DNA of 64,000 nucleotides from Pochonia chlamydosporia 170 (GCF_001653235.2 NC_035792.1:1178001-1242000); one strand, 5' to 3'. Counted from the stretch's first letter, positions 24,401 to 36,324 are shown. Notes: generated from the letters alone by a model not told the origin. A program made the numbers and translations.

Positions 24401-27400
24401 CCGAGTTGTGCCAAGGTGGTGCCTTGGAAAAGCAGGTTCATGATCAACTGAGCCTACATTGTTGCCAAGGTAGGACCATGTCATGCTAAGAAGTGGTGTC
24501 TTTGACAGCCACAGTTGTTCCATGCTGGTAATTCCGCTGTTTGCCTACTTTGATAGGCCATCATGCATGCCGGAAGCCTGCTAACTTGTAATGGCTTCCA
24601 CCGCCCGTTGCCACGAAATCAGACTTGTTTTATGCCAAGTCTGCATTTCCCATGTTTTGGCATCATATACGGGGTAAAACCACTCCTGGTCCGCCAGGCC
24701 ATCGTCACGGACATGTGATACAGAGTCAATGTGGAAACCAAAATAAAAAGGCAAGGATTCCCTCCACTGTCGATTGCTCGGGGACTCTTTCAGCTCCCGC
24801 GGGAGTGAGGCGAGGCCGATCAGCCAGATTCTACGAATCAGGGGCAAGACCATCTGCGGAGGTGAGACCGTGAATATCAAGCCCCAATCGCGAGACTTCC
24901 TTAAGGAGGAGCATCTGCTCCAAAGTTGTTTCCGAAATCAATGTCCGTCAGTGGCTTGGGCTTGGCTTCAAATGCCAGTGGTCGAGTGCGACATTGTGCA
25001 GGCTCATTTTGTCTTGCAAAGACTGGCACACTTCACCTTGCGACCCCTGCTTGCTTCGCCCTGCGATTTCTCGGTGCAGCGCTTGAGCGCCTCCAATGAC
25101 ACGTCAGGGTTAAAATTGGAAATAATTTTCAAAGATTGCTGAGGAAGATCAGCATTGGAACGTCATCCAAAGGAACTCCAGCTGGTTTTGGGTTGCACGT
25201 ACGGAGTACATGTAACCAGCCAGCATTGTAGAAACGGCCGAACACGCCCATGTGGCATCTGTCACCATTGCATAGGAGTGAAGTTTGCCAGCAAGTGCAA
25301 TCAGGCTTGTGACATCTTTTTAGATGCCGCTTGACTCGGATGCTTTGTTCACGACAGCTTACCGATATGTCATTGATTCATTCATTCATTCTCTCGGTTT
25401 TGTGTCATGTTCTAGAAACTTCATCCCTTGTTCAGACCCAACCCTGCAGACCAACCAGCTCGGCAACATGGATGAATACCGTTGACATGCAGCGCACTGA
25501 TTGGCTGTCAGGTCGGTGTTTCTTCTCCAACATTATCATCCAATCATTTTGGCAATGCTTTTCTGGGTCTGAAGCGTCAATTTCGCATCAGACAACAACG
25601 AGCCGTCATCATGAATAGCTTATTTGAAAGAAATTGGCGGTTTTCTCCAATCAATTCGATCCTGCATTGACTTGAGTTTTGCTTTTGGGCATGGCAACGT
25701 GACTCCAAACGATGAGATTGCTTGACGGTAACCGAATCCAGAGACGTTTGACATTGCTTGGGATGGCTTTTTTCCCTTTTTTTCCTTTTTCGCCATTTTT
25801 TTCGGCAAGTGCTGTTTCCAGTGATTATTTCCGTTTTTCCCCTTCAATGTTCGCATTTTTCACCGCTCCGCTTGACCCAAGCACTGCGTCGAACCGCGGT
25901 TAAAATATATTCCTCGCATATATTTACTAAATGCAGGTCATGACTTTCAATAGTCGGCTTACCGGTTAAATGACAAAGGTGGAAATCTGCGCCGCCCAGC
26001 CCGGGAGTATCCGACCAGGCTCGGCAGATTGTCTCATTGTTCTTATGGGCTGTGTTGATTTCAAAACCTCATCCGGTATATCGCAAGCTGAGGTGGACGG
26101 CCCGCTCCTTGCACCCCTTGCAAGGGACTACCCAGACAGGGTTTGTATACATGGTGTCCCTTGATAACGGATGCAGCCCGCGGATAACAGACCTGCGACC
26201 TGATGTGACTTGTCCCTTGCTGAGGTCATGCGTTTCTTCAAAATCCTTCTTTTCGTGCGCATTGGCCAGATTATTTGCGCCATGAATCTCCATTGACGTC
26301 ATTAAACCAGCACTGACTGATGGTCAACTTAGTAAAACCCGTCTCCTAGATTAATGTTACTGGTTCTTTGGGGACAGCAGCCAGGAAGGAGAAATTGTAA
26401 ACCAATGAACAAGCGTAACTGAGACTCAATCCTCAAACGTGTACCGGGCCACCGGAACCCTGGATGCAAAGAGTTTGAGATTTCGCCATGCTCTCGTCAT
26501 ACAGAGAGACGATTGCCGGGTTATGACCGGAGTGGCCACCAACATAATTCTACAGCCATGCGGGCTTTCTGTCACTATTGGCTCTGAGATTTTGTGCTGC
26601 ATCTGTCAAAGTACTCAGGACGGAAGAGGAGTTGTGACATGTTACCAGAAGAAAGACAAATCCGACAATTAGAACTACCGCCGTGGGTGCCTAATCATTG
26701 GTATGCAGCCTGGTTCCTTTGAATTGAGAAATCTAGATGTTTGATGAGTTTTCAGAGTAAGTAGAATACGCTATTCCACTCAGATATCGTCGAGACTCTT
26801 GTTCAGTAGCGAAATTTTGATCAAGGGACGATTTACAACACAGTTTGGCTGGAGGACATGTTGCTGTTGACGGCTACCCTACATCAGAAACCACGGATGT
26901 TGGCCAGATCTAGAGGATGAACAGCCTACAACTCAAGTCTGGTAGGTTTGTAAGACCATCGCTAGAAGCAATCCCACTTCTACCTGAATTCTAAGGTTTA
27001 ATGCAGTCGACATTTTCGGTACTGACTAGTGGAATCGCAAGCAGGCTCTCCTGGGTTTGGGCGTGAGGCGCATGTTCCAAGCACAACCGAGGTCTGGTGA
27101 GCGTTGACATCGATGAAATGAGTTCGGAGAGGTTCAATGGTGGCATGGCAGGCATCGGCACGGGTCGGCCCGATGACATATGACCTCCTGCTCCCTGCTC
27201 CTGGTCCGCCTCACCTATGCTTTTTTGCGAATTTCTGCCTGTTCACGTCTCAATTCAAGTATTACATCAGTTCATTTTGCACCTCTGCCATTTAAAATGC
27301 ACGGACCGTAAGCACCGGATTATGCCTTTCCAATGGACAACCCGGGCTGTTCACTGGTACACGTTTTATGGAGGTCCCGATCTTCGTAGCATCTCTGACC

Positions 27401-27431
27401 TCTGACCCTGATCGGAACGACTATTGCAATT
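18463..27431. other. 9-kb gene-poor region
   Basis: No open frame here has a domain, intron-joined continuity or codon bias suggesting a real protein; all are short or are overlapping chance frames. Small features include an A14 tract at 19945-19958, a TTCA/ATTC tetranucleotide stretch near 25372-25392 and pyrimidine tracts near 25768-25806. No transposase, reverse transcriptase, long terminal repeat or tRNA was recognised. The stretch could hold long non-coding transcripts or be decayed sequence; neither is shown by the sequence. Confidence 0.5.
25372..25392. repeat. ATTC tetranucleotide microsatellite
   Basis: A short imperfect run of the unit ATTC/TTCA, with the cleanest copies from about 25376. 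It lies in non-coding sequence and is probably a simple slippage repeat. Confidence 0.6.
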
Positions 27432-28979
27432 ATGGCGGCCGCAAACTATCTAGGTAAGCAACCCAACGGGCTGTCCAGCCCGTTGGGCAGGCAGAAGCTT
27501 CACTGTCAGTTTCCCAAGAATTCCTTCACCAGGTTTCCTTTGACCGCAGAGCAAATTGATCAGCGTGTCGACCAATTCATCCAAAACATCAACGAGGAGG
27601 CTGTTGGTCGCTAGCCTCACGACATAACGGTCAAATATCATGGAAAATTGTTGGACGTGAGAATGGAAGCTTTAATGTCTGTTATTTTGTGCAATTTGAC
27701 GATGGGATTTTGTGTGTTGTGCGAATAACCCTTAACCCGGTCGTCGAAAATCCTTGTATGAAGGTCTAGAGCGAAGTTGTCACGATGCGGTAATGACCCT
27801 CCTTGTGACCATAATTGGTATGCAAACGTCTAATAACAGAACTTCAGTAGATACATTTGCGGCAAGACGATGATTCCTATTCCCCATGTTTGGGCTTTTG
27901 GGGAAGACACATCGTTGACGAAGAGCGGTGATGAGCCGTTGGCATTCATAATTTCTGATCATGTTGCCGCCAAACTCCTTAGTTTGCAGGCGTTACAAAA
28001 TGCCACGGAACAACAGCGACGACATTTTTTCAACGAGCTCATCGATATCTTGGTCCAGCTACGCCTCTTGGAATTCCCCGCCGGCGGCTCTTTAATGCCC
28101 AGCCCTGGCCAGCATTCTGAGCCTATCGTCAATGGATTGCTTACTATGGCTGCGAATGAGCTGCAACGATACCAAAGTGAGCCAAGGAACCCAGGACCCT
28201 TTCACTTTACAAAGGATTTCATGGAGTATCTGTATTATATTCTACTAGAGACTTCTCGGCTCCCGCTGGAAGATTTGGAGCGGGCGCAGGCACAAGAGGA
28301 ACTATTTGCACTCCTCGACTTGGCAAAGCGAATTCCTACAATTTGTAATTCGCAGTCATCAAATGGCCCCTTTATTCTCTCCCACCTTGATGTCAGATGT
28401 GGTAACATCATCATTGATGCAGACTTCGGTATTGCTGGCATAATCGATTGGGAGTTTTCTGGAACGATACCCTTGGACTATTTCACACCTCCTTTGTGGA
28501 TTACAGGTCACGCACAGAATGCATATATAAACCTATACACGGATACCGTCTCTAATGAATTCTACACGGCTCTCAGCGTAAAGGCTACTACCTCGAGAGA
28601 TTGCGCACGGCTCATGCAAGAATGGGGCTCGCCAAGACAACTCAGGTTCCCAATAGTCCAAATATTACGCCAGCCTGAAACCCTCATCCGTGTGTTTTAT
28701 AGCTTTATTGTCCGCAAATTCTTTACTGGTGATTGTGAACAGCTGATCTCGGAGTTTCTTGCACGAAACGGTGAGAATAGAACGCTAGAGGAGGAGATCA
28801 GGCATCGTGTCGAGAATTCCAAGAACTACAGTCAGTATCTACGCGAGCATGGACTGCAAATTATTGACGAAGAGGCACAAAAAAGACAAAAAGAATTCCC
28901 TGCGAATTTCAAGGTCGAGATGGCAAAGCTAAATAAGAACTATAGATCTACCAACCAGACCAGGGGTTGTACTCACTGA
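27432..28979 (+). pseudogene. APH-family (aminoglycoside phosphotransferase-like) kinase, decayed
   Basis: Fungal APH/choline-kinase-like gene with a broken N-lobe. The 5' frame from 27432 reads to TAG at 27612-27614. The matching protein continues in the next frame from CTA at 27611, consistent with loss of one base (for example a C of a CC pair). That frame carries recognisable N-lobe sequence (SWKIVGRENGSFNVCYFVQF) and then meets an in-frame TAG at 27767-27769. A normal intron, 27790-27847 (GTAATG..CTAATAAC..CAG), joins to the long 3' frame ending at 28979. The C-lobe is intact: HLDVRCGN (His172, Asp174 and Asn179 counted from the ATG at 27870) and IIDWEF with Asp193. If translated from 27870 the product would be 369 residues without the nucleotide-binding N-lobe. 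Substrate unknown; members phosphorylate small molecules or are of unknown role. Confidence 0.72.
27462..27487. repeat. Perfect 12-bp inverted repeat (hairpin)
   Basis: The arms CCCAACGGGCTG (27462-27473) and CAGCCCGTTGGG (27476-27487) are exact reverse complements separated by only TC. It sits near the 5' end of the decayed kinase gene, right after a GTAAGC that could be a splice donor at 27454. Confidence 0.85.
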
Positions 28980-29266
28980 CTTGTATAATGTTGCATATTA
29001 CTCTCCGGTTGCAGGTTGAAGGGACCAACGGCGACGACAGTTCAGGCGGCAATGCTGGGTCAAAGCCCTCCCTTGAAGTAATAAGGGCAGACGAGATGTC
29101 ATCAATGGTGCAATGCAAACTGGCAGCTCAAGTCTTCGCCGACATTGCAATGCGTGACAAGGATTTGGAACATGTGATGTCTTCAATTCTTTCCATCAAA
29201 CTTGCTATGCTAGTCACACAACATTGAACTAAACCCGGGACATGTAAGAATCACGCCTCTAAATCT

Positions 29267-30766
29267 TCATCCCTTGACAATGGCCTCTATAGCCGCATCC
29301 AGGTCCTTTCTCGCTTTGAGTAGTCCCGCCCACCGCTTCTGCACCCACCTCCTGTTCTCGTTCAACAGTGCTTCAGCTTCAACAAGGAGTACATTGACCT
29401 CTGTTGGGCTAACGCTCCCTGCACTAATACGAGTATTCATAAATGCTTCCGGATCGAGAGCAAGATGTACTTCCTCCTGCGACACAGCGGCCTCCTTGCC
29501 GACAACTTGAACGCTGGCTTGCCTGACCAAGTCTGCTGTGACTCCTGATCTGGGAATATTTCTTTCTCGACATGTGGATACCACCTTTGAAACCACTGCG
29601 TAAGCTTGCCGCATAGACAGGCCATGGTTTTGGATGAGTCTGTCGGACAAGTTGCTTGTTGTAGACCAACTTTCTGCGAGGACTTTCTGAATCCGTTTCT
29701 CATTCAATTGGAAGGCTTCGACGGAAAGACTGGCTAGAATTAACATGCTGGATGTCGTGTCAAGTGCTTGATCCATGTTTGCAGGAATACCATGTAGGGA
29801 ATGGTCGCCTGTTCCAGCAGACCGACTCGTTGAGAGGACGTTTGTGAACCACGAAACGCTAGGACCAGCAGCCAATTTGATGGCCTCTAGAGTTACGGGG
29901 TTTCGTTTCTGAGGAAATAAGCTGCTTTTCTCGAGAAATGTATCGGGTAGTTGAATGAAGTCAAACTCATTAGTTGACCATAGTTGAAGGTCAGTAGCCA
30001 AGTCGTTCAGATGACACATGATGAATGACAAAGAAGCCATGACATCAGCAGTGTAGTCGGCATCCTTGCCATGGAGAGAGTTCTTCACACAGCCATCAAA
30101 ACCAAGTAACTCAGTTGTTCGATTTCTGTCGATACTGATTCCCGTTCCGGAGCGACCGACTGTTCCCAACGGATTGCGATTCAGTCTCGCATATGCCATT
30201 TGGCAACGCTCAAAGTCATCTTGCAACTTGGACGCGCAGGCCAGTAGGTAATGCCCCAGATTGCCAGGTTGAGACTGCTGCATATGTGTGTGGTAGGGGA
30301 ATACCGTAGAAACATACTTGTTCGCCGTTGTGATGAGAATCTCTTGAAAGTCGTGGATTCTGCTCATCAGCTGCAGGAACTGAGTCCTGTAAAAGATTCT
30401 TCCGACTGTTGCTCGCTGATCTATACGGCTGCGCGCTGTGTGCATGGCGCCAGCAACGTAGTCGCCCAACTTTTCTGCCAGAGCGGCTTCGATCTGGTAC
30501 AGGAGGGATTCTTTGGTTGGATCAATGGCCAGATTCTCGTGGCCGGCTTGGCTGATTTCCCGGATCGCGGGAAGTAGCTTTTGGCCGACGTCTCTTGCTA
30601 TGGTTCCGTGCTCAACTAGCATGACTACATGGGCGAGGTCGATCCAGCAGAATTCGGCGAGCTGGCTGGTTTCTGTGCGTTGTGTCGGCCAGCAGTGGTA
30701 TAGGAGGACTGGGGTGCATGGGATTGCTGGCATTCCCGGCTGGGGAGAAGCTACGAGGCTTCTCAT
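29267..30766 (-). CDS. Argininosuccinate lyase-like protein (fumarase/aspartase superfamily)
   Basis: Single-exon gene, 499 residues from the ATG at 30766; the frame is open a little further upstream but without an ATG. It is all-alpha and carries the superfamily signatures AMHTARSRIDQ (argininosuccinate lyase consensus HTGRSRNDQ) and SSLFPQKRNP (Ser281-Pro290; consensus GSSxMPxKxN) on the flexible catalytic loop, plus HTHMQQSQPG. It would catalyse a beta-elimination releasing fumarate from a succinyl-type substrate. Key differences are Asn to Ile in the first motif and Gly to Lys before SS in the second. These, with no arginine genes nearby, suggest a specialised lyase rather than the arginine-pathway enzyme. 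It is convergent with the decayed kinase (about 290 bases apart). A nitrosuccinate-lyase-type role is one alternative. Confidence 0.82.
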   Translation of the reverse strand: MRSLVASPQPGMPAIPCTPVLLYHCWPTQRTETSQLAEFCWIDLAHVVMLVEHGTIARDVGQKLLPAIREISQAGHENLAIDPTKESLLYQIEAALAEKLGDYVAGAMHTARSRIDQRATVGRIFYRTQFLQLMSRIHDFQEILITTANKYVSTVFPYHTHMQQSQPGNLGHYLLACASKLQDDFERCQMAYARLNRNPLGTVGRSGTGISIDRNRTTELLGFDGCVKNSLHGKDADYTADVMASLSFIMCHLNDLATDLQLWSTNEFDFIQLPDTFLEKSSLFPQKRNPVTLEAIKLAAGPSVSWFTNVLSTSRSAGTGDHSLHGIPANMDQALDTTSSMLILASLSVEAFQLNEKRIQKVLAESWSTTSNLSDRLIQNHGLSMRQAYAVVSKVVSTCRERNIPRSGVTADLVRQASVQVVGKEAAVSQEEVHLALDPEAFMNTRISAGSVSPTEVNVLLVEAEALLNENRRWVQKRWAGLLKARKDLDAAIEAIVKG

Positions 30767-33700
30767 GGTGAGCGGTCTTACAGAAAGAAGTGTAGTTGTG
30801 AAGAGAAATCTGGAAATAGGAAGATTGTGGGCTAGTTGCAAAGAATATGGCTGGATCTGTTGTTATGATATGGATTATCGCAATGGATTAGCAGAATGAA
30901 GCAGAGCCTTTTAACCAGGAGGCCAAAGAACAGCAACATAAAGCTAAGAATAGCCCTTTGAAAGACTCTTCCATACAGATTCTTGCTGATGTAAAAGCCT
31001 ATAGGTGGTAAGAGTGTCATATCAAAACTTTCCGGCAAGGTTGCATGCTAGTGGAGATTACGAGATGATTGTTCGGACTATTTCTGCTCATCCACGACGC
31101 GTCATCAGCATTGGGGGGCGATTCTCATAATTCTTTCCGCGTCAACCGCTCAGGTTTCTTTGTCGAGATGTTGATGTACAATGATGAAATGAGGGTCGGC
31201 AGTGCCGTGGCTGCCAAGAACTCCCAGATGACTTGTTCACATGTGTTCAGGATATTTGATACTTGGTGTTGAAACCAGTTATATGCAGCTGCGAAAACGG
31301 GATTTGATGATCCCTGTCTGCAGATCCGGTCCCACTACCGTGATATTCAAAAGCCAGGCTCAATTGGGAACCGGTAAACTCTGAGGATGGGCCAGCATGA
31401 TCCAGGATTTGCCCCTTGCTGCGGGTTCTGATGACGTGGAGGGTGCCGTTGTCTCGGGCTCATCTTATTAGATTTGTGTAGCACAGTATGATCTTGATTC
31501 GATATTGGACTAGTTGATTGCACCCGGAAAAAACCGAGCAAATGGTTTGGAGCGTTCATGGCTCCTCGTACGGACACGGCAGTGCTCCGAGATTATCTTG
31601 AAGGCAGGGTGTCGTCAAGTCCCTTGTGCTATTGAAACGGAGCCGACCTGTTTCAGGGTTAGACAGTCTGCGACTTGTCATTCTTCTATACATGATCTCT
31701 CAGAGAGGGAAAGGAGAAACGAACAGTACTGCCACCGCACAGTCCCAAGTTGGCTCTTGCGCATCGTTGCGTTGCGGTCTTCTCGTGGGGGTCGATCTCG
31801 ACGATGACTACCAACTATGGTATACTAGTTTCACTGGAAATAGTCGTGTGAATAATCCAGAAGTGTGCGCATACTTGGCGTATATCCATATTTGCCGCAT
31901 ACCTGGGTACGTTGGCTCAGCTCACTTGCCTGCTCATCGAGTGGCTGGATGTCAATAGGGGTATCGCGGTGAGTAATTGGTTCCAGGGCAATATGTTGAC
32001 AAGGCTTTACTGTGGTAATAGAAAGCTGCATGACAAGTGTTATATCACACTCGTAGCTTATATCGGTAGTCGTCAAACTTGACCATGTTCCAACAATACG
32101 CATCAATAATGGTAGGAGGAGGGAAGTTGATGTGGTTAGGAAGGAGACCCACACATTGTCCAAACTTCAGACTCCACATTTGGTCACCTCAGTTCTACCC
32201 ACGCCCTGTTTCCAGTTTCATACGCCCCCAACAGTCAAGACTCAAGACCTGTCAATAGTCCAACACAGAACTCCATCTACACTTACAAACGGTTATGATA
32301 CCCATTATTGCATCCATTAGTCCGGCACCACAGTCCGCTGCAACAATGATAGAGAATGGAGTTGATTGCGTCCCAAGGCTAGGGTCTTCTGTGAGATCTG
32401 AACGGAGGAAGGAACGATTCAAAGCCACCCTGCACGGATGGAACAGAGGAATAAGGCGGGGGAAAGGCTGAGCGCTGCAACCTGTGATATTGAAAATTTT
32501 CCTCTTTGCCAGGCAACACTTCGCGATGAACACCAATCCTCCAATGCGCTCTTATGCCCAATCGTGGGGTGAGTTCCGGAAAGCAAGGGAAGCAGGGCGT
32601 GTGTCACAAGTTACAACCCTGTGAACCCATGCCGAAAACCTACATATGTAGGCTGTGCCAGGACAGGCCAGCCGAAATATCACCCACAAATACCACAGGA
32701 AAAGAAGTTGATGTCCTCGATCTTCACAGTTGAGTGTAAGCAGGTTCCCTGCATGCACAAAGGTGGACATCTCTTGAATGCTCCGTGCTCCGGTGCTAAC
32801 TAGAAGCTGATGGCAGATGTCGATCATATCGGCGGAGCCGCTTGGTTTTCGGACATCAAATGGAAAAGGACCATGCGGACTGAACGTCAAAGCGCATCAT
32901 GTGGCCAAGTATGGCGTATGGTGCGAATACACAGAAGTGCCGTTGATCGTTCGTCACGCAAATCGCGCGGCTCACAACTGCACTGTGGAAGACCAAGCAC
33001 ATTCAAACTCCGCTTTATATCCGAATGCACACAGCGGGAGGCTTGCACTATGTAATCGATCGCAGATTAACCTTGCAAATAGCCTTCAGCCTATTTGCTT
33101 TGGGGGCTGGAATCGCGCAAACTTGCCCCTGGCCCCGACAGCTCGGAGACTACTCCGCACTTAGGCGACGAAGATGGAGAAGCCGGTGCCATCCTTGCTT
33201 CGTCCGTAGCTTCTACGGTTGTTGACTGTGTCTCGCTTACCGAAGTAACACATCGATACGACAATCAATTACAACACGGTCAAGTCATACCGGCAAGGGA
33301 ACGGTCTTGGTAAGGGGAGAAAGGTGTCCATGAAAACTGACTGGCCAAGGGCCCGATAGTAACCAGTTCAAGTGATGATAGTCCGGCAAGTGTAACCAAA
33401 TCCGCTGCCAAGATGCCCTAGCCTGTATTTTTGCTGACTAGTCTGCAGGATAGACCCCATTGCCGACTGGAGGAGCCAAACGTCGGCCGATAGTTTGCAC
33501 ATGAGTATGAATGATCGTCAAACAAGTTGATTGCGCAACACTGCCCCGATCTCATATCCATCGGCAATAATCCGAGGGTTGGGTCCGTCCGGCGTGGATT
33601 ATGTGAGCTTTCAAGTTCACATCTACGCACACAGCCATGTGAGATCGCCTTCACCGACAGTAACCAATTCCGCAATGTGAATCAAGGTTTCTTGTCCGAT

Positions 33701-34314
33701 GTTCATTGAACTTGTGCAGAGGAGATACTACTCTCCCAAGTTTGTTCCCATTCCAGGCGTGTTTCCGGTGCGCCAAGAACATCTTGAACCGGGATGTTAT
33801 GTGCAGTTGGTCACATTGCCAAGCATGTGTGTGATACACCTTGCCACGAGTACCCTTCCCAACTTCAGACTGGTTAATTTCTTGTATCGGCTGAAAGAAT
33901 CGCCCTGATTATCCCCCATGTACGCTCATCTTTAGGCCACGGTGGATCCTCCCAGGTAATGCCAGCGCCCTGCCACTCCTTTGATGCAACGGGCTCCGCC
34001 TCAGACGGGAAGAACTCCCAGAGAGAACAAGTGGAAATGTTGACGATGATGTATCAAGGGGCGAAGCTGGCTGGGATCAATCAATGGCCCCTCAAGGCGC
34101 AATTACTCATACGAGATGTACAAGAGCCAACGAAGGGCACTGTCTGCGGCTTGTCGGATACCGCAATCCATCGATGCAAGTGTCTCATACTTTGTTGCCA
34201 AACGCTGAGTTTGTTTTATATTTACGTTGCTTCTGTATGACCGGAGCAAGACAACTGTGTGGAAGCTCCTGAATCGTTGATCCCCTGGGTAACATTACGT
34301 CGAGGATACTCAAA
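30767..34314. other. Intergenic region, 3.5 kb
   Basis: Upstream of the lyase and of the membrane-protein gene. Open frames are short, overlapping and without domains. It presumably includes both promoters. No repeat, mobile element or RNA gene was recognised. Confidence 0.5.
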
Positions 34315-36102
34315 ATGCCAAGCTCAATAGCCGGGCTGACCAAGTCAGCCATCAGAACATTCTGGCAATGGTCTGTTCCGTATAAAAGCAGCCACCGTCC
34401 TGAGGACAAAGTCTATGTTGCAATTTGGGACTTGGCCATCGATAACGAGACGACACTCGGTGTTCTTGCAGAGATATTTCCTGATATTCCTCGCCAAGAC
34501 CTGCCGAGTGATGAAGAAGAAATCCGTCATCTGGTCCGCAGACGACTGTTCACGTTAAAGCCAGGGGCGCACCCACAAAGAGCTATGAAAATGGAGGATT
34601 CCGATGAAAGTGGCAGCGATACTGCATCAGAGATGTGGGATACTGACATCAGTCTACTGCAAGAAGTCACAGAGGAAGCATGGATGCATCTGCCGGTTAA
34701 GCTACGGTATCTGCTTGCAGCGGTGAATGCACGGCACCTACAACAGAAGTTGGAATTCATGTCCAGCGAGAATTTTCATCCGCCAGCCGGTCAGAAGGGT
34801 ATTGAAAGGTGCGTTTCTGGCATCAACAAGACCTTCAACATGTGGAGAAACGGTTACAAGGCCGCAATAAGCAAAAAAGAGCGCTATTTTGTCAACTTTT
34901 TCTTCATCTTCCTCGCTTTTAGTGCCATATACCCAGACGTTGCCGCCGGTTTCTTAGGGGAGCGTTCATATAACCAACGTTCCATTGGCATGAGAATCGC
35001 CACATTGTGGCAATTATTCTACCTGTGGACATTTCCATTTCACTGCTGCTGGCTTCTCTTCAATTGGAGTCTGGAGAGGCTGTTGGGTGCCTTTGTTGGC
35101 AACACTGTGTATGCTCTGGCTGCCATTGTGCCCGTCATTCGAGCAGCCTATTTACAGTCGTGGTTCAGAATCATGATGCTGGTCATGTCCCTGTGCTGGC
35201 AGATTAGTGTGCAGTTCTACTCTACAACACGAGACTATATCATGCGGTTTATCACTCGTCGGCAGATGAAAGGGTTGCGTCAGCAGGCAGAAACCGAGCG
35301 TAATGATTGGAAGGCTGTTGATAGAACTATCAACCATGAACTCATGACTCTTAAAACATTTCTCTATCGCCAATCGGACGAAGATGACCACATTTGGGAT
35401 TCCGAAGCTATTCCCATGAGAGTTCGGACGGAGCGATACATACAATTCACCAGCTGCTTCAAGCTTGGACGGCCGGCAGACCAACTAGTCGGTTTGATCA
35501 AAGACGACTTTGAAGGAATAATCAACACATACGAAGACTACAGACACACTGCCCCTGTCGCAGACGGCCAATTCAGCCGGGATAATGGCCATGTTGAGCC
35601 GCGACTCCCCAAATTCCTGTTGGTTCTCTTTGACATTGCCATCTTTGCATATGTCAGCTATTCTTTCTACCCACAGCCATTTACGTTCAACACGGTCGTT
35701 GCATACGGAACCGTCGTCACCATCAAACAGGCCATTGTCGCGTGCAAGCGCTACCAGACGCCGAAAAGTGCGAGACGTCTCTTTACTAATATGTCAGCGG
35801 TCAACATTATCGGCGTCTTGCTCGTGTCAACGCCAGTAACGGTTGATCCTCGTGTTTTGGAAGACAATGGCAAATTTATTGCGCTCACGTTGGCCATGAC
35901 TTTTGCGACGCTGTTCCTGGCGGAGCCTATTGCGCCGCTGCTCCTCTGCATCACTGAGAGAGGCATTGCGGCATGGACGAAGATGACCAGCAGGTCCGCG
36001 TCTAAGAAAGCCGCTACATCAGTTCACAGCGATGCAGAGGATTCTGATACGACTGAAGTAGGAGAAGAGTCGTCCTCAGAGAAGGGTCGGAGTTCAATTT
36101 GA
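34315..36102 (+). CDS. Multi-pass membrane protein of unknown function
   Basis: Single-exon gene, 595 residues. The N-terminal 190 residues are soluble and acidic (SDESGSDTASEMWD), with a 'KVYVAIWDLAIDNETTLG' segment. Hydrophobic helices follow near residues 201-225 (FVNFFFIFLAFSAIY), 235-255, 260-285 and 288-310. Then comes a charged cytosolic-type loop of about 125 residues, then four more helices (FLLVLFDIAIFAYVSYSFY, NTVVAYGTVVTI, VNIIGVLLVSTPV, FIALTLAMTFATLFLA). That makes about eight membrane segments. The tail is Ser/Glu-rich (SDAEDSDTTEVGEESSSEK). I recognise no transporter or enzyme signature. Consistent codon use and an uninterrupted frame support a real gene. Confidence 0.8.
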   Translation: MPSSIAGLTKSAIRTFWQWSVPYKSSHRPEDKVYVAIWDLAIDNETTLGVLAEIFPDIPRQDLPSDEEEIRHLVRRRLFTLKPGAHPQRAMKMEDSDESGSDTASEMWDTDISLLQEVTEEAWMHLPVKLRYLLAAVNARHLQQKLEFMSSENFHPPAGQKGIERCVSGINKTFNMWRNGYKAAISKKERYFVNFFFIFLAFSAIYPDVAAGFLGERSYNQRSIGMRIATLWQLFYLWTFPFHCCWLLFNWSLERLLGAFVGNTVYALAAIVPVIRAAYLQSWFRIMMLVMSLCWQISVQFYSTTRDYIMRFITRRQMKGLRQQAETERNDWKAVDRTINHELMTLKTFLYRQSDEDDHIWDSEAIPMRVRTERYIQFTSCFKLGRPADQLVGLIKDDFEGIINTYEDYRHTAPVADGQFSRDNGHVEPRLPKFLLVLFDIAIFAYVSYSFYPQPFTFNTVVAYGTVVTIKQAIVACKRYQTPKSARRLFTNMSAVNIIGVLLVSTPVTVDPRVLEDNGKFIALTLAMTFATLFLAEPIAPLLLCITERGIAAWTKMTSRSASKKAATSVHSDAEDSDTTEVGEESSSEKGRSSI

Positions 36103-36324
36103 TGTTCGGTGAGGAATCAGCATTGGAACTTGGATGTAGGTAGACAGGGAACAAAAGGTGGACAGGAAAGGTCCTAGTATAAGAGTCTACGCGGTTATAT
36201 AGTGTTACAAACTTGCTCGAAATAAAAGTTTTATTCGCAGAAGCTACATTTCAGTACAAGACTTCCGTTCATTCAAGTTTCATTCCGCTAATGAGCGCAA
36301 CGCAGCTTAATACCGACGAGCACT

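Noticed and set aside
28967..29227. Open frame of 86 codons after the decayed kinase
   Set aside because: Short, no domain, lies in the convergent 3' region.
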